A stretch of 27,662 nt of DNA, from assembly GCA_017508895.1 (NCBI GenBank), contig JAFWRA010000261.1:1-27662 (forward strand), written 5' to 3'. Made by a program: the position numbers and the translations under genes. Source of the stretch: Bacteroidales bacterium (GTDB lineage Bacteria; Bacteroidota; Bacteroidia; Bacteroidales; F082). The notes under the pieces were generated by a model. That model did no database searches, was not told the origin of the DNA, and worked only from the letters and a program-made list of their open reading frames with translations. Positions 14,269 to 22,817 of this stretch are shown one piece after another (position 1 is the first letter of the stretch; every line of letters starts with the position of its first letter).

Positions 14269-15708
14269 ATGGAACAACTCATACAAACAATCAGCGGATG
14301 GGTATGGAGTCCGGCCTTGGTGGCCATCTGCCTTTTGGCGGGACTTTACTTCTCCATCGGCACGCGCTTCGTGCAGGTGCGCCGCCTGCGTGAGATGGCG
14401 CGACTGCTTTTTTCGACGGACAAGAGCCAGAAGACGGGCATCACCTCGTTTCAAGCCTTTTCCATGGCGCTGTCGGGGCGTGTCGGTACGGGAAACATTG
14501 TAGGAGTGGCTACAGCCATTGGCTATGGTGGTCCGGGCGCCATCGTCTGGATGTGGATCATCGCCTTCTTGGGTGCAGGTTCGGCCTTCTCCGAGGCTAC
14601 TTTGGCGCAGATCTATAAGGAAGAACACAATGGACAGTTCCGTGGCGGTCCGGCTTATTATATTGAGAAGGGTTTGCACAGCAAATGGCTTGCGGTAGCC
14701 TTTGCCGTTATCGCGGTGCTGGCTTGCGGCCTGTTTCTGCCACCGGTGCAGTCCAATGGTATCGCTATCTCGTTTGCCAACACCTTCCACATCAGTCCGG
14801 CATGGGCGGGTGCCATCGTGGCTTTGCTCATCGGCCTCGTGGTGATGGGCGGTGTGAAGCGTATCGCCAATGTGGCGCAGATTGTAGCACCGTTTATGGC
14901 TGTCTTGTATGTCTTGCTCTCCCTTGTCGTGTTGGGCTTCCATATCCGCGAGGTGCCTTCGGTCTGCATGGATATGCTCCGTAGTGCTTTCGGCATGAAA
15001 GAGGCCTTGGGCGGCATCTTGGGCAGCACCATCGCGTGGGGCGTAAAGCGCGGTATCTATTCCAACGAAGCGGGGCAGGGCACGGGTGCCATCGTTGCGG
15101 GCGCGGCCAAGGTCTCGCATCCTGTCAAGCAGGGGCTGGTGCAGGCGTTTTCGGTATATATCGACACGCTACTCGTTTGCACCGCCACTGCCGTGATGAT
15201 TTTGGCCTGCAAGACCTATAATGTATTCGATGCCTCGGGCAATCTTCTTGTGGCTGCCGAGGGTGTGGAACTGGGTGCGCCTGATGTGAGTTACACCTCT
15301 GCTGCTTTGGGTACACTGTTGGGTGCCAACTGGGGCGGCATCATCGTTTCGTTTGCCCTGTTTTTCTTCGCCTTCACCACCATCATGGCATATTATTACT
15401 ATGCCGAGACGAATCTTGTCTATCTCTTCGGCAAAGGCCGCAAGGAGCATGTCCTGATTTGGGTGTTGCGTCTTGGCGTGGTGGGCATGGTGTTCTTCGG
15501 CTCGCTGCATGAGGCGCGTGCGATGTGGGACCTCGGCGATATCGGTGTGGGCACCATGGCCTGGGTGAATATCATCGCCATATTGTTGCTCTCGCCCAAG
15601 GCTTTCAAGGCACTGAAGTCATACGAACGCCAGAAGAAGGAAGGCAAGGAACCCGTCTTCGACCCGAAGGAAATTGGTGTGAAAGGTGCCGGTTTCTGGG
15701 AACGTTAA
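14269..15708 (+). CDS. Alanine/glycine:cation symporter family protein (AGCS)
   Basis: 479 aa, about 11 hydrophobic segments. It imports alanine or glycine with Na+ (or H+) across the inner membrane. Family motifs: GTRFVQVRR near the N-terminus, ALSGRVGTGNIVGVATAI (~67-84), GGPAYYIEKG, and the signature YSNEAGQGTGAIVAGAA (~264-280). The start ATG at 14269 follows AGGAAC and gives a complete first membrane segment. It begins 14 nt after the DUF1016 stop, so it may be read from that promoter, although the two functions are unrelated and base composition shifts to higher G+C. Its stop shares TTAA with the convergent mfd stop. Confidence 0.93.
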   Translation: MEQLIQTISGWVWSPALVAICLLAGLYFSIGTRFVQVRRLREMARLLFSTDKSQKTGITSFQAFSMALSGRVGTGNIVGVATAIGYGGPGAIVWMWIIAFLGAGSAFSEATLAQIYKEEHNGQFRGGPAYYIEKGLHSKWLAVAFAVIAVLACGLFLPPVQSNGIAISFANTFHISPAWAGAIVALLIGLVVMGGVKRIANVAQIVAPFMAVLYVLLSLVVLGFHIREVPSVCMDMLRSAFGMKEALGGILGSTIAWGVKRGIYSNEAGQGTGAIVAGAAKVSHPVKQGLVQAFSVYIDTLLVCTATAVMILACKTYNVFDASGNLLVAAEGVELGAPDVSYTSAALGTLLGANWGGIIVSFALFFFAFTTIMAYYYYAETNLVYLFGKGRKEHVLIWVLRLGVVGMVFFGSLHEARAMWDLGDIGVGTMAWVNIIAILLLSPKAFKALKSYERQKKEGKEPVFDPKEIGVKGAGFWER

Positions 15709-18700
15709 CCTTTCATTTCACGCAATAAATCCAATGCCTGCGTCACCGTACTGACTTCCTTGACGGTGAGTTGCAGCTTGTCATTGGCCTCCTTGAGCGC
15801 AGTGCGCTTCGGATGGCTCATGATGTACTGCATGATCTGCATGTAGGTGGCGCTTTCGTAGTATTTCGAGGCTTGGTTGCTGACGAAATAGGCCGTCATA
15901 TTGTGGTGGCGCAACAAGATTTTCTCGAAGCCCAAATCTTTGGCGATCCAACGCAGACGCACGGTGTTGAGCAAGTCATTGACCTGCTTGGGGATGGGGC
16001 CGAAGCGGTCGATGAGGTGGTCGGTGAACTTCATCAGGCTCTCCTCTGTCTTGGTGCGGTCGAGTTCGCTGTAGAGGCTCACGCGCTCCTGCGTCGAGTT
16101 GATGTAGTCGGCGGGGAAACGCACCTCCATGTCGGTCTCGATGGTACAGTCGGCGACATACGATTTCTCCTCTTCCTTATCGAAGATATCCTGAAATTCA
16201 GTCTCTTTTAGTTCGAGTATGGCCTCGTCAAGGATCTTGTGGTAGGTCTCGAATCCGATGTCGTTGATGAAACCGCTCTGTTCGGCGCCGAGGATGTTGC
16301 CTGCTCCACGGATGTCCAAGTCGCGCATGGCGATGTTGATGCCTTCGCCGAGGTCGGAGAATTCCTCCAAGGCGCGGAGGCGTTTCTGGGCTTCTTGGGT
16401 CAAGGTGTTCAAGGGCGGCGTCAGCAGGTAGCAGAAAGCCTTCTTGTTGGAACGGCCCACGCGCCCACGCAGCTGGTGCAGGTCGCTGAGGCCGTAGCGG
16501 TGCGCGTCGTTGACGATGATGGTGTTGGCGTTGGGGATGTCGAGGCCGCTCTCCACGATGGTGGTGCAGAGCAGCACGTCGTAGTCGCCATTGATGAAGC
16601 CGAGCATGATTTTCTCCAGTTTTTCGCCTTCCATCTGGCCATGGGCCACGGCGATGCGCACGCCTGGCACGTATTTCAGGATGAAGTCGTGCACATCCAT
16701 GATGTTTTGGATGCGGTTGTGGATGAAGAAGACCTGTCCGTTGCGGGCGAGTTCAAACTGGATGGCGTCACGGATAAGCTCGCCGTCGAAGCCGCGCAAT
16801 TCGGTCTGCACGGGATAACGGTTGGGCGGTGGTGTGGTGATGACGCTGAGGTCGCGGGCACCCATCATGGAGAACTGCAGCGTTCTGGGGATAGGTGTTG
16901 CGGTCAAGGTCAGCGTGTCCACGTTGGCCTTCATCGCTTTCAGCTTCTCTTTCACGGCCACGCCGAATTTCTGTTCCTCGTCGATGATGAGCAAGCCCAA
17001 ATCCTTGAACTTCACGTCCTTTCCCGTGAGGCGGTGCGTCCCGATGATGATGTCGATTTCGCCTTTTTCGAGGCGTTTCAGGATTTCGGTCTGTTGTTTC
17101 GCCGTCTTGAAACGGTTGAGGTATTCGATGGTGACGGGGAAGCCGTTGAAGCGGTCGCAGAAGGTGTGGTAATGCTGCAAGGCGAGTACCGTTGTCGGCA
17201 CCAACACAGCCACTTGTTTCGAGTCGCAGCAGGCCTTAAAGGCAGCGCGCATGGCCACCTCGGTCTTGCCGAAGCCGACGTCGCCGCACACGAGGCGGTC
17301 CATGGGATTCTCACTCTCCATGTCGCGTTTCACGTCGTTGGTGGCTTTCAACTGGTCGGGCGTGTCTTCGTAGATGAACGATGCCTCCAACTCGTTTTGC
17401 AGGTAGTTGTCGGGCGAGAACTTGAAGCCGGGTGTGCGTTTGCGCTCGGCGTAGAGCTTAATCAGTTCGCGGGCGATGTCCTTGACCTTGCTTTTGGTCT
17501 TGTTTTTCAGACGGTTCCACGCGCCACTGCCGAGGGTGCTGAGTTTGGGTTCGGTGCCGTCTTTGCTGCTGTATTTGGCGATGCGGTGCAGCGAGTGGAT
17601 GCTCACGTAAAGCAGGTCGCCGTTGTTGTAGATCAGGCGGATGGCCTCTTGGGGCTTGCCGTTGTTCTCGATGGTCTCCAAGCCGTCGAAGCGCCCAATG
17701 CCGTGGTCGATGTGGGTGACGTAGTCACCGGGTTTCAGCTCATAGAGGTCTTTCAGCGTGATGGCTTGCTTGGTCGAGAAGTTGTCGCGCAGGTGGAAGC
17801 GGTGGTAACGCTCGAAGATCTGGTGGTCGGTGTAGCAACATACCTTCAAGTCTTCGTCGATGAAACCACCGTGGATGGCGATGGTCTCGGTCTCGAAGTC
17901 GCGATGGCTCTCGTCGTTGTGGTTGATGTCGTTCAGAATGGCCTGGATACGAGAGAGTTGCTTGCTGCTTTCGGAGAACACGATGACGCGGTAGCCTTCC
18001 TCCTTGTGTTCGTTGATGTCGTCGATGAGTAGGTTGAAGTTCTTGCTGAAGATAGGCTGAGGCTTCGTATGGAACGTGACAGTTGTCAGTTGGGAGTTGT
18101 CCTCGTCATCGCCCATGTCATTCCTGCTGGGGCTTGTGGGTGAGCTGGAATCTATGGGCGATGTTAGTTGTAGTTTGCTGGAAACTCCAAACTCAACCGT
18201 GGGGTGCTTTATAAGGTTATCAAGCAACTCATCCGATTTGCTGAACAACTGCCCTGGTTTCAAAGCCTTCACTTCCTCGTCCTGCTCCTGCATTTTCTCG
18301 AAGGCTTCCACAGCACGGTCGTATTCCTTATCGACCTGCGTGGCAAAGAAGGCCATGTCGGTGAGCCACACTGTAGTGGTTTCGGGCAGGTATTGTAGGA
18401 TGGCCTCACGTTCTTCGATGAAGGTGCGTTCCTGCATGTTGGGTAGCAACACGATTTGCTTTAGCTTCTCAATAGAAAGTTGGTCAGCGATGTTGAAGCT
18501 ACGGATGCTTTCGACCTCGTCGCCGAAGAACTCAATACGATAGGGGTAGTCGTTGGCGAAAGAAAATACATCGACTAATCCGCCACGGATGGCAAACTGT
18601 CCCGGCTCCACCACGAAATCGACGTTCTCAAACTCGTAGTCGTAAAGCAAGTCGGTGAGGAAATCGAGGTTGACCTTCTCGCCGACCTTGAGCTTAAAGG

Positions 18701-19139
18701 TGTTCTTGGCCAAGAGTTTACGGGTGAAGACCTTCTCGCTCAATGCCTCTGGGTAACTGACAATCAAAGTCTTGCGTTCGGAGGTGGAGACGCGTTGCAG
18801 TACCTCGGTGCGCGAGAGGATATAGGTGTTGTCGGGTTTCTCGGGCTCGTAGGGACGCTTGTAAGAGGTGGGGTAGAAGAGCACCTGCTTCTTGCTATAG
18901 TCCATGCCACGCTCGCCGAGAAGGCTTTCGAGGTCGTTGTAAAAATAGGCTGCGTCTTCTTTGTCGGCACACACGATGAGGTGCTGGCCGCCTATTTGAC
19001 GGAAGGTTTCCTCCACGACAAAGGCCTTTGACGAGGCCGCCAAATTGGAACAAAGCAAATGCCCTCCATCGCGCAAAGTCTTGACTATTGCGTCGATGTG
19101 GGCATCAGCTTTATAAGGTTGGTACTTTATGCTTGCCAC
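15705..19139 (-). CDS. mfd: Transcription-repair coupling factor Mfd
   Basis: 1144 aa, full length. Mfd removes RNA polymerase stalled at DNA lesions and recruits UvrA. Seen in order: UvrB-homology module (residues ~1-300), RNA-polymerase interaction domain with KPGDYVTHIDHGIGRF (~470-485), helicase motifs CGDVGFGKTEVAMRA (~617-631) and LLIIDEEQKFGV (~715-726), LTATPIPRTL, HRYGLSDLHQLRGRVGRS, and the C-terminal TRCF domain. The start is GTG at 19139, since no nearer ATG keeps the conserved N-terminus. Oddity: residues ~326-345 are encoded by palindromic element E3, an Ser/Pro/Asp-rich insertion between the UvrB-like and RID parts. It lies 62 nt downstream of the C10 peptidase gene in the same direction but has its own -7 box. 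Confidence 0.97.
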   Translation of the reverse strand: MASIKYQPYKADAHIDAIVKTLRDGGHLLCSNLAASSKAFVVEETFRQIGGQHLIVCADKEDAAYFYNDLESLLGERGMDYSKKQVLFYPTSYKRPYEPEKPDNTYILSRTEVLQRVSTSERKTLIVSYPEALSEKVFTRKLLAKNTFKLKVGEKVNLDFLTDLLYDYEFENVDFVVEPGQFAIRGGLVDVFSFANDYPYRIEFFGDEVESIRSFNIADQLSIEKLKQIVLLPNMQERTFIEEREAILQYLPETTTVWLTDMAFFATQVDKEYDRAVEAFEKMQEQDEEVKALKPGQLFSKSDELLDNLIKHPTVEFGVSSKLQLTSPIDSSSPTSPSRNDMGDDEDNSQLTTVTFHTKPQPIFSKNFNLLIDDINEHKEEGYRVIVFSESSKQLSRIQAILNDINHNDESHRDFETETIAIHGGFIDEDLKVCCYTDHQIFERYHRFHLRDNFSTKQAITLKDLYELKPGDYVTHIDHGIGRFDGLETIENNGKPQEAIRLIYNNGDLLYVSIHSLHRIAKYSSKDGTEPKLSTLGSGAWNRLKNKTKSKVKDIARELIKLYAERKRTPGFKFSPDNYLQNELEASFIYEDTPDQLKATNDVKRDMESENPMDRLVCGDVGFGKTEVAMRAAFKACCDSKQVAVLVPTTVLALQHYHTFCDRFNGFPVTIEYLNRFKTAKQQTEILKRLEKGEIDIIIGTHRLTGKDVKFKDLGLLIIDEEQKFGVAVKEKLKAMKANVDTLTLTATPIPRTLQFSMMGARDLSVITTPPPNRYPVQTELRGFDGELIRDAIQFELARNGQVFFIHNRIQNIMDVHDFILKYVPGVRIAVAHGQMEGEKLEKIMLGFINGDYDVLLCTTIVESGLDIPNANTIIVNDAHRYGLSDLHQLRGRVGRSNKKAFCYLLTPPLNTLTQEAQKRLRALEEFSDLGEGINIAMRDLDIRGAGNILGAEQSGFINDIGFETYHKILDEAILELKETEFQDIFDKEEEKSYVADCTIETDMEVRFPADYINSTQERVSLYSELDRTKTEESLMKFTDHLIDRFGPIPKQVNDLLNTVRLRWIAKDLGFEKILLRHHNMTAYFVSNQASKYYESATYMQIMQYIMSHPKRTALKEANDKLQLTVKEVSTVTQALDLLREMKG
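18107..18163. repeat. Palindromic element E3, inside the mfd coding sequence
   Basis: The outer arms CATCGCCCAT (18107-18116) and ATGGGCGATG (18154-18163) are a perfect 10-bp inverted repeat. The core (18115-18156, 42 nt) opens with ATGTCATTCC and closes with GGAATCTATG, like E1. It contains GGGCTTGTG, shared with E1. It is read in frame on the minus strand as TSPIDSSSPTSPSRNDMGDD, Mfd residues ~326-345. Confidence 0.85.
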
Positions 19140-19158
19140 GTTGCTTGAAATTGTGGCG

Positions 19159-19175
19159 CAAAAGTACTAAAAATC
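19159..19175 (-). promoter_or_regulatory. mfd promoter -7 box with shared 18-bp block
   Basis: On the minus strand TACTTTTG (19159-19166) fits TAnnTTTG, 19 nt before the GTG start. The plus-strand block GCAAAAGTACTAAAAATC (19158-19175) is identical to the one ahead of the first C10 peptidase gene (22690-22707). Confidence 0.65.
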
Positions 19176-19177
19176 TT

Positions 19178-19201
19178 GGTCTCTGAGTCTGTCGAAGGGC
19201 C
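19178..19201. repeat. CTGAGnCTGTCGAAGG-type short repeat
   Basis: The 24 nt between the C10 peptidase stop and the mfd promoter contain CTGAGTCTGTCGAAGGGCC. From memory, TTCGACAnnCTCAG is a commonly dispersed short motif in Bacteroidota and other bacterial genomes. It occupies the -33 region of the mfd promoter. A diverged relative may sit at 12204-12222 (TTTGACTCCGTCGAA). Confidence 0.45.
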
Positions 19202-22200
19202 TTATTCAATCACGATCTTCTGCGTCTTTGTTTTTTCTCCGTCAATCAAACGCAAGACGTACACGCCAGGTGCCATCTCGCTTATCGAGATGCGATTTGT
19301 CGCGTCTTCTTCAACAACCACACGACCCATCATATCCACAATCTGCAGCGAAGCCTCACCTGCATCGTTGACGATGATGTTCCCGTCGCTGATGAAAGCA
19401 AAGGCCGCATTGTCATCGTTAGCGTGTTCGCAAACGGGAGCAAAGAGCAACCTGAATCTTGTTGTATAGTCGCTTGTATTAGCCTCGAAAGTGTAGGTGG
19501 GTGTGGCCAAAAGGTCAACATCGTTGCCTGTGAGGTTATCAATGAGGTGTAGGTAGTTCAGCTCAAGGTCTTCGGTTTCGAAGCTGAGGGTGTAGGTACC
19601 GTTTTGTGCAGCCTTGAAATTGATGGGCATCTCAGTCTCTTCGTTGGCATAGGCCACGGCAAATTCTTGACCGTTTTGAGGAATGTAGAGTTGGCTGTTG
19701 CTTTCACTGAAGTCGAATTTGGCGAGGCGGTAGCTCGGTTCGAAGCCAATTCTTGCCTTGTCGATGATGGCGTTGCCTCTCATGTCGGCTTTGGCCACCG
19801 AAACGGTGATGTTAGGTTTGTCTCTCAAGGCGGTCTTGCTGAAGGCGACCGTCTCGCCAGTGCCTTGTGCCTGCACCATAATGGCGGTGCAGGGAGGGAT
19901 GGCGCCGCTCCCTAGGACAAAATTGGTGCGGTCTTCATTGGCGTTATATTGCAAGACATAGAAAGGTTGTGTCGTGTAGGCGTTGCAAGGATAGGGGTTG
20001 CCGATGAGGTTGAAGCCTTTCAAGTTGGCGTCGCCGTCGTAATTCAATGCAGTGGGTTCGGCGTCGGCGGTAAGTATTCCTTGGAAAACAAGAGATTGGT
20101 TGTTGCTGTTGGAGTAGAGATAACCTTCGCCGTTCTTAAGGCTGAATTGGTAATGGTCGCTTGATTGTTTTTTCCAGTTCTCCCATTCAAGGGCATTGCC
20201 TTGATTGTCTGGCTGAGCGCTTTGGTTGAAGCGGTATAAGTCGAAGTGGCCGAGGGTCAAGCCGTTTTCATTGTTTGGCCTGATGTCTTCAGTGAAAGGT
20301 GAAGCGATGAGGTTCCAACCGTCACTTTTCCCTGTTGTGAAAGCGGTGATGTCTTTTTTCACTGTGGCTTTCACGCCTGTGGAACTATTGATGAGTTGGG
20401 CGCCATCTTCGAGGATGAGGTTGTCGGGGTTGGTGTTGGTTAGGGTGCCGTCGACGGTGAGGGAGCTTCCTTCTGTGATGGTCATCATGTCGTTTGTCCC
20501 GAGTTCCAGCGTGGGAAGCGTTGCTGTCCCTAGGGTGAGACCTGCCATGTTGGAGACTGCTGATTCGCCACCGTAGTTGGTTGTTACGGTGTATTGGTGG
20601 ACAGTATTGTTAGTGGGAGTTACGACGAAGTTAGTAGTCGCTATGTCGTCTGCGACGCTTACGTCATTGTCGTACAGATTGTAGGTAAAGGTGCCATCGG
20701 TGAGTGTGGTTTTCATAGTCCACGAAATATCGTCGCCAGTGATATATGTTTTTATTTCTGCCAAAGTGGTACCTATTCTTTGGGCGTAATTGCGATAAGG
20801 TGCATCAGCATAATAACTTCCGTATGTGGCTGGATATGGAATTAAGGAACTAGAGTAAAAAGCGACCCATAAATCTTTTGAGATGTCAAGGAGAATTGGG
20901 TCTGCCAAAACAACATCATGCCAACCTGTAGCGTTTGCAGTAAAGGCTTGTGACAGCAATTCGTTAGCTTCATCAGCAACATCATCTTTATAGATGAACA
21001 AAGTATAATTGCCTGTAGTTCTGATATAAAGGGAGACTTTACTGATATACATTCCATCAAAGTTCTCAAGATCTTCAGCGAGGTAACGCTGCCCCCAATA
21101 GGTTCCATTAGAACTACCAGAACCGTAAGAGCCTGCATTATATCCAGTGCCATAATGGATTTGTGTAGAGAGGCCCGTGCATCCAGTCCATGAAAGATGT
21201 GCTTGGCCGGCCTCATAACTTGCTGTTAAATCTGAAGGTCTGATATCTCGGTATGTTGAGTGAATTGTTACAAAGTTAGAAGGATTGGATTTGTTGGTGC
21301 CTGAAATAGCCCTGACGTAATAATCATGATATTCACCAAATGAGAGGCCAGAATCTGAATAGCTTAAATCAGTCGTTCCAGAAACAATTATTTCATTATC
21401 TTTATAAACATCGTATGAGGAAGCCTCATTTACCGAAGTCCATGTCAGATATGCAGTACCTTCCGAATCCGAAGCTGAAAGAGTAGGAGCTGCCAAGATG
21501 CTGCTTTTGTCAGGTTCTGCCCAAGCTATGATGGCATTTGCTAAGTTGTAGGTTCCACTTCCACTACCCGAGCCTCCAGATCCAGGATTTAGGGCTCCAA
21601 TAGCCCAATACCCATTATTGCCATGAGTAGTGCCGTATGAGCCATCGTAACCACTCCATCCCCAGTTAAAATGGAAATAGTCATCTGAACGGTAGCCATC
21701 GCACACAAAAGCATGGCCACTGTTTACATTGTTCCCACAATAAAATAGAGGTCGGCTTTCGTCAAGTTCATGCTTTAGGAGGTCAATCCATAGATCATCA
21801 GTGTAGGCATCTCTTGAAACGTATCTTGTCGAAGGCGAAAATCTAAAGTAATTGATGAAGGCGTCCCTTACTTTACGGGAACTGGCTGAACTTGTATTCG
21901 TACCATAATTCATATCTACCGATACACCGCAATGGTACATCAGCGTGGCAATGGCATCAATTTGAATCTGGGGAGAACTTCCTGAAAGGGTGCTTGGCAT
22001 ATTGGCCCAATCGTAAATGGTCTCACCGAAATTAGCAGTTTGTTCACCATAGGTTGGGTGTGTGTATGAATAGCTATCGTTTCCTGTTGAGGGATAATTC
22101 CAATATTTCAGCACTTGAGCCATGGCAGTTGCGACACAGCCAGTATAGACATGGCCTCCAGGGCCACCCGTTCCAGCTGGGCAATAATAGTTATATGGAT

Positions 22201-22663
22201 AATTTTGGTCCCAAAGCGTGGAAAGCAACGGTCCAACAACCACGTCCGAAGTCATTTTGGTTGATAAACCACTTTTAAGGTTTTGCCATTCTGTTTTCAC
22301 GTCAGCATCGGCTGCCAGAGAAGCATTTATTGCATCCTGAATTTGATCGCTATATCCTTGCAACCACCAAATTAGGTTTTCAGGCATTCCTTCTGCCACA
22401 AACTTTCCCGTCAAGGAGTAGCCCAAGATAGGCTGTACACAATCGTCGGCTGCCATCACCACGAAGCCTTCCTCGCCGTTAAAGATGTAAAGGTTCTCAA
22501 AGCCTGCTTCTTTTGAGAGGTCGGTCAGTTGGGTGGATTTTGCACCGTTGTTATTTAAAAAAGTAGTGGCCACTTTTCGGGCAGTTTCAGGTGTCACACG
22601 CTCAGCCATCATCGGCATGGCCATCATCAAAACCATTGCCACAATTAGCGTAAATCTTTTCAT
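19202..22663 (-). CDS. C10 family (streptopain-like) cysteine peptidase with T9SS sorting domain
   Basis: 1153 aa. Secreted protease. Sec signal peptide (MKRFTLIVAMVLMMAMPMMA), then a Spi/C10 propeptide (~21-140; FLNNNGAKS, GFVVMAADD, PILGYSLTGKF), and the peptidase domain with Cys176 (YTGCVATAMAQ), His317 (NSGHAFVCDGY) and HFNWGWSG (Trp334/336), the expected catalytic set. Next come two fn3-like domains (~390-560), a beta-sandwich (~500-650) resembling one in the window's first gene, a repeat-rich anchor region (GTLTNTNPDNLILEDGAQL), and a C-terminal T9SS type A domain (~1083-1153; VDMMGRVV, GVYVLRLIDGEK, KIVIE). It should be exported to the outer surface. It has its own promoter, and is a paralogue of the gene upstream. 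Confidence 0.93.
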   Translation of the reverse strand: MKRFTLIVAMVLMMAMPMMAERVTPETARKVATTFLNNNGAKSTQLTDLSKEAGFENLYIFNGEEGFVVMAADDCVQPILGYSLTGKFVAEGMPENLIWWLQGYSDQIQDAINASLAADADVKTEWQNLKSGLSTKMTSDVVVGPLLSTLWDQNYPYNYYCPAGTGGPGGHVYTGCVATAMAQVLKYWNYPSTGNDSYSYTHPTYGEQTANFGETIYDWANMPSTLSGSSPQIQIDAIATLMYHCGVSVDMNYGTNTSSASSRKVRDAFINYFRFSPSTRYVSRDAYTDDLWIDLLKHELDESRPLFYCGNNVNSGHAFVCDGYRSDDYFHFNWGWSGYDGSYGTTHGNNGYWAIGALNPGSGGSGSGSGTYNLANAIIAWAEPDKSSILAAPTLSASDSEGTAYLTWTSVNEASSYDVYKDNEIIVSGTTDLSYSDSGLSFGEYHDYYVRAISGTNKSNPSNFVTIHSTYRDIRPSDLTASYEAGQAHLSWTGCTGLSTQIHYGTGYNAGSYGSGSSNGTYWGQRYLAEDLENFDGMYISKVSLYIRTTGNYTLFIYKDDVADEANELLSQAFTANATGWHDVVLADPILLDISKDLWVAFYSSSLIPYPATYGSYYADAPYRNYAQRIGTTLAEIKTYITGDDISWTMKTTLTDGTFTYNLYDNDVSVADDIATTNFVVTPTNNTVHQYTVTTNYGGESAVSNMAGLTLGTATLPTLELGTNDMMTITEGSSLTVDGTLTNTNPDNLILEDGAQLINSSTGVKATVKKDITAFTTGKSDGWNLIASPFTEDIRPNNENGLTLGHFDLYRFNQSAQPDNQGNALEWENWKKQSSDHYQFSLKNGEGYLYSNSNNQSLVFQGILTADAEPTALNYDGDANLKGFNLIGNPYPCNAYTTQPFYVLQYNANEDRTNFVLGSGAIPPCTAIMVQAQGTGETVAFSKTALRDKPNITVSVAKADMRGNAIIDKARIGFEPSYRLAKFDFSESNSQLYIPQNGQEFAVAYANEETEMPINFKAAQNGTYTLSFETEDLELNYLHLIDNLTGNDVDLLATPTYTFEANTSDYTTRFRLLFAPVCEHANDDNAAFAFISDGNIIVNDAGEASLQIVDMMGRVVVEEDATNRISISEMAPGVYVLRLIDGEKTKTQKIVIE

Positions 22664-22690
22664 AATTTATTATTGTCAGAATTTGGGGTG

Positions 22691-22698
22691 CAAAAGTA
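22691..22698 (-). promoter_or_regulatory. -7 box (TACTTTTG) of the first C10 peptidase gene
   Basis: On the minus strand TACTTTTG lies 27 nt before the ATG at 22663. The surrounding 18 bp (22690-22707) are identical to the mfd promoter block. The -33 region runs into the terminator of the upstream C10 gene, with no clear TTG. Confidence 0.65.
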
Positions 22699-22721
22699 CT
22701 AAAAATCTCCATGCCAGCCGA

Positions 22722-22767
22722 TAAAAAAGTCACGGCTTGTCTTTTGTTGGACAAAACCGTGACTTTG
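22722..22767 (-). terminator. Intrinsic terminator of the second C10 peptidase gene
   Basis: On the minus strand AAAGTCACGG pairs with CCGTGACTTT, with an inner TTTTGTC/GACAA stem, followed by a T6 run. It lies ~50 nt beyond the stop at 22818 and separates the two peptidase transcripts. Confidence 0.9.
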
Positions 22768-22787
22768 AAGCAGTTCAATGGACGTTA

Positions 22788-22817
22788 TCAAGGTGCTACT
22801 ACCTTCTGTGTCTTGGC
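22788..22817 (-). pseudogene. Untranslated remnant of a T9SS sorting-domain tail
   Basis: Directly after the TAG stop of the second C10 gene, in the same frame, the codons read AKTQKVVAP and then a stop. The paralogue ends DGEKTKTQKIVIE. With the preceding in-frame DGE, this aligns as the very end of a T9SS domain whose body is absent. Confidence 0.75.

Noticed and set aside
14242..15120. 292-codon minus-strand frame opposite the AGCS gene
   Set aside because: His/Arg/Asp-rich shadow translation with no family resemblance, lying opposite clear AGCS motifs.
16239..18032. Long open frame (597 codons) on the plus strand opposite mfd
   Set aside because: It is antisense to highly conserved Mfd domains, its translation is a low-complexity Val/Asp/Glu/Phe mixture, and no promoter precedes it. 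It is a by-product of mfd codon use.
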